Shown here in pieces: positions 49,463 through 59,200 of a DNA stretch of 64,000 bases (position 1 is the stretch's first letter; every line of letters starts with the position of its first letter). Source of the DNA: Coniferiporia sulphurascens. Lineage: Eukaryota; Basidiomycota; Agaricomycetes; Hymenochaetales; Hymenochaetaceae. The stretch is taken from contig NBBA01000004.1 of the NCBI GenBank assembly GCA_002794785.1, positions 1,674,001 to 1,738,000 of the forward strand, given 5' to 3'. Position numbers and translations under genes: made by a program. Under the pieces are notes generated by a model. It did no database searches and had not been told where the DNA came from. It saw only the letters and a list, made by a program, of their open reading frames with translations.

Positions 49463-51823
49463 ATGGCGAACTCTCCCAACCCGTCTTTCAGCAATCAGAC
49501 CTTCGCCAACACCCCCGAGGAAATGCATCGATACAACTCTCAATCGCCAAACATTCCAGCCTCGCACTCACCACCTCGCCCTCTTCCGTCTCCTCCAAAA
49601 GATAACTCAGAAAATGACAAAAACATCGATATAACAGGATATCAGCAAATATTACCGTCGTCTCAGACCCCCTCGGTTCTTTCTATGCCAACATCTCAGG
49701 ACCCGTCTTTCAACGCCCATTTTCAAGATTTTTCTTCTACATATGCAAACTATTCCGATATCACTCTTGCAGCCCCCGTCGCAACCCCTATGGATGTCGT
49801 TTTCCCTCTTGACTCTCAATCCCTCATCCAGGCAGCCTCCCCCTCAAACACGACTCTCACGTCAACAATACACGCCCCGGCCCCAGTTATGTCACATCAG
49901 TCTTCCATTCAGTCACATCAGTCATCGTCGTCTTCCGAAACTCACACACGCACCCAACAACACCTTCGTTTCACACCCACCCCAGACGAATCTAACATGG
50001 AGGATCAAATCATTATTTCTGAATCTCATAATGCGCTCGAGAACATCTTGGCTCCAGAATCGTTCGAACAATGGACCCTTTCCATTGAACAAATTTTGAA
50101 CCTAATTGCAAAAACATGGCCAGCTAAATATAACCAACATCTCACGGATCACTCTATGAATTCCCTGGCCAACGCGATCCAATTGTTTCATCTTCATTTC
50201 GTCCCTTCTAATACCAAAATTACCGTCATTCACCCAGCTGACCCTAAGACCCCTATCATATACAGCAAAGTTACCATCGACGATGCGGGCCAATTTGATT
50301 TTAAGGTTAAAAACCCTATTCTTTTTCCAGATTCCATTTACGACAACTCCTACGACGACGATGACAATAATTTCTCTTCAACCAACAACGATATCAACAA
50401 CTCCGCCATATCAACCATGATATCCAATCTTCAAAAAATGCTGGAAGAACAAGCAAAAAAACATGCTCAAACTCTTGAATCACGTATTCTTTCCCGAATG
50501 GTCCAACTTGAAGAAACTGTGGCCGCCCTCGACAAACCAACCGTAACGAACAATAACGATCGACATGTAGCTTTCACTGACAATACCCACGAACCCGACA
50601 ACGTCAGCCATGGATTCATTCAGCCCATCATTCAACCAGAAATTCCTCCTCGTATTCGGCCTTCAGGACCCAGACAACGAACACCTTCTCCGGTTCTCAT
50701 CCGTAACCCAGCTGCCAACCAGCCTATTAGTACACTAACATATAGAGATCACCTGGGCCTCAACATGCCCACCACACAGCCTAAACTACTACCGTCAGCC
50801 CCAGCATCTATATCCACGCTTACTCGATACGTCGCCCGCTTTCAAGGACAAAATATTCCCCTATCTATTCGACCAAATTCAAAGACACTCATTGATCGTA
50901 TCCAAATGAAACTGGATCGTATCCCGACGGCTCGACACATCCGAATCATTGGCGCAGACTGGAATATGTCTGGAAATTGCATTTTCTCTTTCCCGAGTAA
51001 CATCTCGATTAATTCTATTAACACTATCGTTCCCATCCTCAAGGAAGCCTTCGAACTACGTCCTAACCACCCCCTTACCATCACTCGCGATACAAAATGG
51101 TCAAAAGTTATCATCAGCAACATTATCACATCCAATGGTCCCAATTTACCGATATTCACCGAACTCGAAATTCTCCGGTCACTATTGCTCAACGACTTAT
51201 TCAGATCCCTAAAAATTACACAACCTCCTCGATGGGCCCGCAACCCGGAATACATCACCAAATCGCGTTCGTCTATCTCTTTCGCCTTCGAAGATCCAAA
51301 CGGGGATCTTTTACGTAAGGTCACGTCGTCCGTATTCTTTATCTTCGGTCAATCCACAGTTCCAGTCGAATGGAAATCAAAACCAAGATTTTCTCAATGC
51401 ACCAAATGTTGGAAATTCGGTCACCTTACCATTCAATGTAATCAACCCCTAGGCTGCCGATACTGCGCCTCCAAACGTCACCTTACATCGCAACATCGGG
51501 AAATGTGTTCAGGGTGCTCTAGCACCCGTTATCAAGAAAATCAACCTTGCGATCATTTCTATTGCGTTAACTGTTCCGGCGCCCACCCTGCTGACTCTAT
51601 TGACTGTCCTCAAAGGGCTCAATATTTCAACCGCTTTCCAGCTCCCGTCAGAATGACAATGTCGTCTCCGCCATCACCAACTCCGTCTAATACGTCTAAC
51701 CCTAATTTAATTAACGTACACCCATCCAGGCGGAACCTCTTCACTAACACATCAAGCACACGCCCGTCATCACCGTCCATGCACGTCGACCTGCACAATT
51801 CAGTTAACGATGATACTCTATGA
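49463..51823 (+). CDS. LINE ORF1: gag-like RNA-binding protein with zinc knuckles
   Basis: Intact 786-residue ORF. The first ~150 residues are Ser/Pro/Asn-rich and disordered (MANSPNPSFSNQTFANTPEE). Near 50430-50540 there is a helical, coiled-coil-like stretch (NLQKMLEEQAKKHAQTLESR) that may drive multimerisation. A domain around 50870-51400 (KTLIDRIQMKLDRIPTARHI, WSKVIISNIITSNGPNLPIF) resembles the RNA-binding core of Tad-type ORF1 proteins. The C-terminal part has zinc-knuckle motifs: CTKCWKFGHLTIQC, CRYCASKRHLTSQH, CSGC and CVNCSGAHPADSIDC (~51398-51610). Inferred role: binding element RNA to form the ribonucleoprotein. Its TGA stop overlaps the ORF2 ATG (ATGA at 51820-51823). Confidence 0.93.
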   Translation: MANSPNPSFSNQTFANTPEEMHRYNSQSPNIPASHSPPRPLPSPPKDNSENDKNIDITGYQQILPSSQTPSVLSMPTSQDPSFNAHFQDFSSTYANYSDITLAAPVATPMDVVFPLDSQSLIQAASPSNTTLTSTIHAPAPVMSHQSSIQSHQSSSSSETHTRTQQHLRFTPTPDESNMEDQIIISESHNALENILAPESFEQWTLSIEQILNLIAKTWPAKYNQHLTDHSMNSLANAIQLFHLHFVPSNTKITVIHPADPKTPIIYSKVTIDDAGQFDFKVKNPILFPDSIYDNSYDDDDNNFSSTNNDINNSAISTMISNLQKMLEEQAKKHAQTLESRILSRMVQLEETVAALDKPTVTNNNDRHVAFTDNTHEPDNVSHGFIQPIIQPEIPPRIRPSGPRQRTPSPVLIRNPAANQPISTLTYRDHLGLNMPTTQPKLLPSAPASISTLTRYVARFQGQNIPLSIRPNSKTLIDRIQMKLDRIPTARHIRIIGADWNMSGNCIFSFPSNISINSINTIVPILKEAFELRPNHPLTITRDTKWSKVIISNIITSNGPNLPIFTELEILRSLLLNDLFRSLKITQPPRWARNPEYITKSRSSISFAFEDPNGDLLRKVTSSVFFIFGQSTVPVEWKSKPRFSQCTKCWKFGHLTIQCNQPLGCRYCASKRHLTSQHREMCSGCSSTRYQENQPCDHFYCVNCSGAHPADSIDCPQRAQYFNRFPAPVRMTMSSPPSPTPSNTSNPNLINVHPSRRNLFTNTSSTRPSSPSMHVDLHNSVNDDTL

Positions 51824-54800
51824 ATCATTCGGCCCTTCGTATACTTCAGCTCAACGTAGCAAAAAGCGGCCCAAGAACCACACGTCTCCTTAATAATCCT
51901 AACCTACATATTTTAGTTCTTCAAGAACCATGCATAACTTTTTCCGGTTCCAGTCGATCTGATACTAACCCCGAAGGAGCGCCCATTTTCTTACCCATCA
52001 AACACCCGTCATGGGACTATTTTATTCCCACATACGACAATAGTTCTTCCATTAAACCTCACGTTATCACTTACGTTCGGAAATCTTTTCCACATTTATC
52101 AGCTATATCGCGTCAAGACATCATCAACCACAAAGACTTCATGACTATCGATGTCACATACCTCAACAAAACCTTTCGTATTATCAACTGCTACAATTAC
52201 GGCTCCGGAATTTTGGGAGAAAACATTCGTCTCCTTACTGACATCGATCTCGATTACGACACCCCTACTTGCGTCATGGGCGATTTTAATCTTCATCACA
52301 CAGAATGGGAACTACCAAATCGACAACCAAGGCGCACATCCGCCGAAGCGGAAACTCTACTAACATGGACTCAGGATCAATCCCTTTTCATTCTTAACGA
52401 CACCGATTTCCCAACGTGAAAAGGACAACATCGACAAGCTGACTCGATTATCGATTTAACCCTTCTCAATTTTACAGCAATTCTGTCCGACTTCTTCTAC
52501 GACTGGACCTGCGTCGACATTGCGGCATACTCATCCGACCATATCCCCATCACCATTGCATACCTTCCAATTAATCTCGACTTTCAACCCGAAGATACAC
52601 CCATTACATATAAGTATGACCCAGAACGTAAAAAAGAATGGATTGAAAAATTCAGTTTTCATCTCGATGACCACCCACTTCCGAATTTCTCAACTGACGA
52701 ATCGGTTTATGAATACGCTAACAAATTATCCGAAAAAATTTTACTAACAACGTCTGAAATCATGCCGAAAACTTCATCCGCGAATTTTACATATTCCTAT
52801 TGGTGGAACGACGAATGCGCCCAAATCATGCGTGCCTTCAGGGATTGCTCCGAAAACTTCGAAAAAGAACATTTACACAAAGAAGCTCGACTAATTTTCA
52901 AAAAAGCAAAACAATCATGGGCCACTTCAGTTCTTGAAGGCGCGGCTTCTTACGACATTTATCGATACGCTAAATGGTCATCCGGGAAACGTAAAACAAG
53001 AATGCCTCCGATTTCATTTCAAAATGAATTTGCTCATACGCCTGATAAACAAGCTAATATTTTTCATCAATCCTTCTTCTCTGTCGACCCACAACCTGAC
53101 GTCACGGAACTCCCTTACGACCCGCCAAAGAAACCCACGCGATCTTCACCACGCATCACCGAACATGAAATAGATACTTGCCTCAATCTCACTCACAATA
53201 ATTCGGCACCAGGCATATCCAACATCTCATACGTATACATCAAATGGTTTAATTCTGCACATCCAAACATTTTATTTGATCTTTTTAACGAATGTTTCTC
53301 TCGTCATATTCATCCGTGGAAAAACGCTAACATAGTCCTCATTCCTAAACCGAACAAAACTGACTCTAGTAACCCTCGGTCATATCGACCAATAGCTCTT
53401 CTCGAATGCATCGGCAAAATCATGGAAAAAATCATCGCGAAACGACTTACTTGGGACGTTGGTCGATTTAACCTAGTTCCCACAACTCAATTCGGAGGCC
53501 GTTCTAATTCTTGCACCATCGACGCAGGGCTCTCCCTCGTGCACGATATACAAACAGCTCACAAAAAGAAATTATGTGTATCAGCTCTCGCCATCGACAT
53601 CAAAGGATACTTTGACAACGTCAATCATTCTCGCTTACTACATTCCCTTCATTTATTAGGATTTGATCAAAAAATTGTTTTATGGACGCAAGCATTTCTT
53701 TCTGACCGTCTTATATCTTTTAAAATTGACAATTTTACTTCTGAACAAAAACCCATTCACAACGTCGGCATCCCACAAGGATTGCCTATCTCCCCCATTC
53801 TTTCAACAATTTACACAGGTTTCATCCTTAATTCGTTCAATTCATCTTCGGACACGTGTCTTAAAGCTTACGTCGACGACCAGCTTATCCTAGTTTATTC
53901 AGATTCGTTTCAAGAAAATATTCGTCTCCTCACGCACGCATATCAAATCATTTCCAACAAACTTAACGATATCCAACTCTCTATTGATCATTTAAAATCT
54001 GACCTTATCCATTTTATCCGTCGCGGTTTTTCTCCTTCCTCCTTCCCTTCCATAGTACTTAATAATCCCAATTCCCCTCCAGTTACCATTACTCCTTCAC
54101 CTGTTATACGCTGGCTGGGATTCTATCTTGACCAAAGACTCAACTTCAACGACCACGTTAACCGCATGTGCATGAGAGCACGCTCGACCACCATGGCTCT
54201 TCGCATACTCGGAAACACCATTCGCGGACTTTCTTTTGCCAACTTTCGAACACTCCATCTCGCGAACGTCCTACCCGTCCTCACTTATGGTTTCCAACTA
54301 TGGTTCACTGGCATACGACAAAAACCGAAACTAAACAAAATGACTGTCGCTCAAAATCAAAGTCTTCGCCTTCTTACCGGCACCTTCCGAACCACTCCGT
54401 CTCATGCTTTACATCGCATCTCGCATATCCTGCCTATCCCGATTCTTTTACAGAAACATAACCAATCCACTGCATTACGTCTCAATCGTTTACCTCTAAA
54501 CTCTCAACTTCTTAACCGACTTCCATCATCATGGCCACGCCTTCCGACCTCAAAGCCACCCATCACGTCTCGTCATTTTTCTACATCAAATAAACCAAAA
54601 ACTCAACTACATCGCCTCGCTTTTCTCGCCGATCCACGTTCCGAACACATCAATCCGTATTTAGCTCATCCGTCTCAACATCTCCCATCTAATTCATCTC
54701 AATACCATTATAAAACACTCTCGTACCATCTCGAATCCGGAACATCTTCACTTGATCGAAAAAAACGCCCAAAAAAACCAAATTATTCTCTTACACGATT

Positions 54801-55800
54801 CTCTTTCAAAAAATATTCACAATTTAATCATTTACACAGACGGTTCAAAAAATTACAAAAACAACAAATCCGTCACCATTTCCTCTTTTGTTATATATCA
54901 TAAAGGACTAGTTGTAGACCTCGGTCATTTCTATTGCTCACCCTCTGGCTCATCGGTCATTTCTATTGCTCACCCTCTGGCTCATCGTTCGACGCCGAAA
55001 TGTACGCCCTCGCTAAATGTACTGAACGTATCACTTCATTCCGCAAACGTCATATCTTTTCGTCTATCCACATTTCAAACATTCATTTCTTTTCTGATTC
55101 ATCTTCATGCATTCCCGCTATCATTGATCTTTCTCCCCATGCCGCCCAATGTTCTTCCAAAATGTTCCGCAATTTTTCTGACTCCTTCACTTCAAATACC
55201 CGACATCACATTCACCTTCACTGGTCCCCAGGTCACCTTGGTATTCCCGGGAACGTCATCGCCGACAATCTCACCCATTTATCACCCATTGGCCGTCCGT
55301 TTATCCTAAAAACATACGCAGGAGAAAAAGAAGATATTAACCTTCGCGCAATCACATCGTGGTCTCACCTTATCCAAAACACAAAAAACATATCCGAGTC
55401 TATGTCGTTCAATACCATTACGAACATACCATCCTCGAAACTCCCTCAGTTTTGGAAAAAATTCTATTATCCTCGAGACATATCTTCGCGAATCTTCCAC
55501 GCTATTACCGGACACGGTCACTTTGGCGATTACTATAGGCGCTTCGTACCAAACGAATCCACGGCATGCCCATGCGGGGAAAAAATTCAAACAAGAGACC
55601 ATATCATTCGACGATGTCCTCTCCTAAAATCCGCACGCATACAAGCCTTCGGGAATACCATACCACCGCAGGACAACATTGTATTCACAAAAGAATCATC
55701 TCTTCAAAAACTTGCATCCTTTCTTAACTCATCAAATGCCTTCACAAAATCCTTTACCGTTCACGAACCAATTCCACAATCCAGATTTTTTCCACCATAA
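51820..55800 (+). pseudogene. LINE ORF2 (endonuclease-RT-RNase H), disrupted
   Basis: Polyprotein that would nick target DNA and copy the element RNA in place. The endonuclease starts LRILQLNVAKSG and shows VLQEPCITF, CVMGDFNLHHTEW (~52275-52310) and SSDHIPI (~52535). Reverse transcriptase blocks are SYRPIALLECIGKIMEK (~53385), ALAIDIKGYFDNVNHSRL, GIPQGLPISPILS and the catalytic YVDD (53869-53880). RNase H follows with IYTDGSK, DAEMYALAK, FFSDSSS and HWSPGHLGIPGNVIADN, then a CPCGEKIQTRDHIIRRC knuckle. Three lesions are seen. A TGA at 52417-52419 stands where relatives usually have Trp (probable TGG to TGA). The frame changes between reverse transcriptase and RNase H near 54740-54790, in A-rich DNA. 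A 32-bp exact tandem duplication (54923-54954 and 54955-54986) shifts the frame inside RNase H. The endonuclease and reverse transcriptase parts are otherwise open. Confidence 0.92.
54923..54986 (+). repeat. 32-bp tandem duplication inside LINE RNase H
   Basis: Two exact adjacent copies (54923-54954, 54955-54986). Both encode GHFYCSPSGSS in different frames, so one copy is an insertion that disrupts ORF2. Confidence 0.93.
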
Positions 55801-55982
55801 GTCCCCGTTCATTTAAAAATTCAAAACCACAAAAATCTTAACTTTTCCATCGCCTTAAAACTAGAAACTTTATACCTTGTTAAACTCCTCTGACACTACA
55901 CTTCATATGGTCTCATATCCGCGTCTTTTACTTTGTAATGTAGCGGTATACAAATGCAGATTTAAAAAAAAAAAAAAAAAAA

Positions 55983-55996
55983 GTGTCGATCACGGC
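55983..55996. repeat. target-site duplication, 3' copy (14 bp)
   Basis: Second copy of GTGTCGATCACGGC, directly after the poly(A) tail. Confidence 0.93.
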
Positions 55997-58900
55997 TCAT
56001 AGAGTCAGGGACCAAGGCTCAAGCCTGAGGTCCAGGATTTCAGGACCAGGATTCAGGATTCGCGGATTAATATAATATATATATTCGGGCTTAAGATGAG
56101 GCGGGGGGCGAGCGCGCGCACTGCGGTTGCGCCACGAACCCAGGCGGACCCGCTACTTTAAAACCCGGGAGCTAGTCTGTCACCCCAGTCCCGTCGAAGG
56201 GAAAAAAGAAACGCTCGTCGCGCGACGACTCGGAGGGAGTAGTACCAGTGGGGCACGTCACAGGTCCATCACCTTACCACATTACGAAGCCACGCATGAT
56301 CACCCAGAACGCTCACAGGAGAGAGAGAAGAAAAAATGGAAGGAACGCCTTGCGTGTTTGCGGAGCACTTGGATGTGCATGTATGTATTTAGACTAGCAA
56401 AGAGCCTGTTCAGAGTAAAAGACAGGCGCTTGTGATCACCGGTAGCTTTGTTGTTGCGCGCGGGACTACTAGTGTACTTGTGCCTTGGGCGCTGCTGTTT
56501 CTTTGTTTCTTTACAGCCGAGGGCCGAGGACCGAGCGAGCTCTAGCTTAGCTTATCTATTCAGGCGCAGAAAGGGGAAGGAAAAAAGTCTAATTAGAATT
56601 ACGCTAAAACACATTAATGTTTAATCCGGGTGCGCTGGAGAGCATTAATTTTCAGGAAGGGGAACTGAAAGGAATTGCAGTAATATTAATGAACCCTTTT
56701 GTTAATTGTCGGATCGGAGGTGGAGCGCCCCTTTTGGATTTGCGTGGCGCTAGTGCGTTGTGCTGTTGTGCTGTCTGATCCTGATACGTCGGACGTCGGC
56801 GCTGCCATGGGGACTACGGTGGCGGTGGCAGAGGAGGGGGCGTGGGGCGTGGCCTGGGGTGGATTCTGGGTAACCCTAGATCTCTGTGCCAGTAGAGGTA
56901 ATTTCGTGGACTTGTGGACTTGTGACTTGTGGATTTGTTGACTTGAGCTTGTTCTCGTGCGGAAAAGAAATCGCAGTAAGGTTAGGTCAGTCTACCTCTG
57001 CTCGTCATCGTCATGGTGCTTACTACCGCTCTACTGCTCACGGACACAGTCAGGTTTCGGATCTTCGTACGTACGGCAACGGCGACGACATGCGCGATAG
57101 TCCGACTCGAACGCTCGAAGAACGAAGCTTCACCGATAACGGAATCTTTTTTCCAATATATACCTAACTAACCGTAATCGCGAACGAAAAAAAAAACCCT
57201 CCGTCGAGCGCGAAGCCCAACTCTGGCCAAATTAAAGAAAACCCAAAGTGAAAAACCAGATACCAAAACGCGACTAGATCGTCTGTACACCGGCACAAAC
57301 AAAGCAACAATTACTGTATTACTCCCGCATATACTGTATGGTACGCGTATCCCCTGCCTTTCGGCGCACGCCTCGCCCCGCCCCGCGTCCTCCTTCCCCC
57401 TTTACCCCCCAGCCTGAGCAGCAACCGCACCGCGCCACCAGCAACCGGTAATAAACACCGTGATATATGATACAAGGACGCCGCTGCTCGCTGCTCTCGC
57501 TGCCACGCCGCGCCGGCCGCACGCCACACCCATCCACACACACCCGCACAAGCTGCACCTACACGCCGAACGCCGGATGCCGAACGTCCCAATACATATT
57601 AATATTGATGTTCGCAGTTCCGCAATTGCGCAATTTCGCGACTGAGCAGTCCGGACGGAACGGACCTCGGAAACACGGTCCACAGAATCCGTGTTCGTAA
57701 GGTAGGCGGGTGCTCTGTGGTTCGACTTCAACTTCGACTTCGACTTCGACTTCGACTGCTGCCGTTCATAGTTCATAATTCGCGGTTCGCGGTTTCGCGT
57801 CGACGGCGGATGGCGGATGGCGGGCGTCAGGCGGCACGCGCCAGATTAAATGCTTATATTAATTGTATGTATCTCCCGACTCCTAACTCCTAACTATTGA
57901 ATTCCGACGTAGACTCTTTGAATGCATATACATACAGTACTGTATGTACTTACGCCCATTAATTGTACCCGCACCCACACCCGCACCCGGTCCCCTCGTC
58001 CCGGGGTACCAGCGTCAACATCAACGCATACATACTCGTGCACGTGAGCACGAGACACAGCACGACGCATACCGTACAAGTGTCCGACCACCAACACCGT
58101 CCAGTCGAACCCCTCGCTCTATAACGGAGATTCAAGTTAATCACGGTGGGTGAATATTAATTCCATATACAATCCACAGCTCGAGGGGCACTATTAATGC
58201 AGCTGAAGGGCACGCATATGGTCCTGTTATATCGGAAGACACTGGTACTAGTACTTGGTGGACCCGAAATCCATGCAGAACATGAGGTATGCAAACTGAC
58301 TGAGGGAGATTCAATTCAAGGGGTTCGACTGTAGTAACAGGGTACTAGCGCGCAGTACACCAGTACGGTACGGTACTACACTGTAACTCGAGCTAACCCT
58401 CCCCCATCTCCTTCCACCCACTCGGGTCCCGCCCTCAACTCTGGCGCCGACAGCAGTATAGGCAGTACATATGCTATGACGAGCGAGGACCGATCTCCCG
58501 CCGATCGCCCACCGCCGATCACCCAAACATCGTCCACCGTACTGCCCATAAAAAAAACCCACATGTACAGGCACAATATCAATATTAATACAGTACGCGC
58601 GCGCAGCACCACAGCCTCCCGCCGATTCGCCGTCCCGCCCAGCTTTCCACACCAACGCCATACAGTAAAACACCCCACGCATACTTCATTCAATAGTAAT
58701 CGGCCTCCCAATCCGGAAGCACGAAAAATGCTATTCAATTCGTCCATTCCAACTACCAAAAAGACTCAACAAGCTCGTCAAAAAAGGAGGAAAGAAAAGA
58801 AGAAAAAAAACATCCATGTCCGGCCTTTCTTATAGAAACATTTTATAAAAGGGAAGGGCAGGGGGAATATTAACATACACAAAAAAGGGGTACGGGGGAG

Positions 58901-59200
58901 GAACAACGGGACGGGGTAGATAGGTGTGGGTGGGTGAGACGCAAGCGGGGTGACAAGCAGTGTGCATCTTCACAAGTACGTGGGTGGTATGTATGTGTGT
59001 GTGTGCGAAAAAGGAGCGTGGTCGATATAACGAGGGGAAGACGGAACATACAATGTCCTGTCAGTAGCAGAAGTATGCAAACATACTCTCAAACTAAGGT
59101 GGGGTTATGTGAAATAAATGTCCGTAGTATCCGTGCAGGAAAAAAATAGTCCAAGAGAAAAACACAAAATCGCGAATCACCACCATCCGTCCTGCTTCGT
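55997..59200. other. 3.2-kb non-coding region right of the LINE, downstream of GH17 gene
   Basis: Continuation of the interrupted intergenic interval. It holds short repeated words (CAGGATT near 56031-56065), a six-base CTTCGA/CGACTT run (~57721-57758), GC-rich patches mixed with AATATTAAT words, and no open frame that I can defend as a gene. No tRNA-like B box was found. Confidence 0.45.
57721..57758. repeat. hexanucleotide microsatellite (CGACTT)n
   Basis: About six tandem six-base units with one variant, in non-coding DNA. Confidence 0.8.

Larger units (their letters stand above)
49267..55982 (+). mobile_element. full-length non-LTR (LINE) retrotransposon, Tad-like, recently inserted
   Basis: A 6.7-kb element bounded by a perfect 14-bp target-site duplication and ending in a run of about 19 A (55964-55982). 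Layout: a short 5' untranslated leader (49267-49462), ORF1 (49463-51823), ORF2 overlapping it by 4 nt (51820-55800), and a ~165-nt 3' untranslated region. ORF2 carries apurinic-like endonuclease, reverse transcriptase, RNase H and a terminal Cys/His knuckle, the set typical of fungal Tad-clade elements. It lies in the non-coding interval between the PPS1-like and GH17 genes. Codon use is A/T- and C-ending and intron-free, unlike the neighbouring host genes. The identical target-site copies and intact ORF1 suggest a recent insertion, although ORF2 is now broken. Confidence 0.95.

Noticed and set aside
52417..52419. The LINE nonsense codon as a sign of RIP-type mutation
   Set aside because: The inferred change falls in a CpC context on the opposite strand and is isolated; there is no general excess of C-to-T changes visible in the element.
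55997..58900. tRNA or other structured RNA genes in the gene-free interval
   Set aside because: Scanning for A/B-box-like words and cloverleaf-compatible arms by eye gave nothing convincing.
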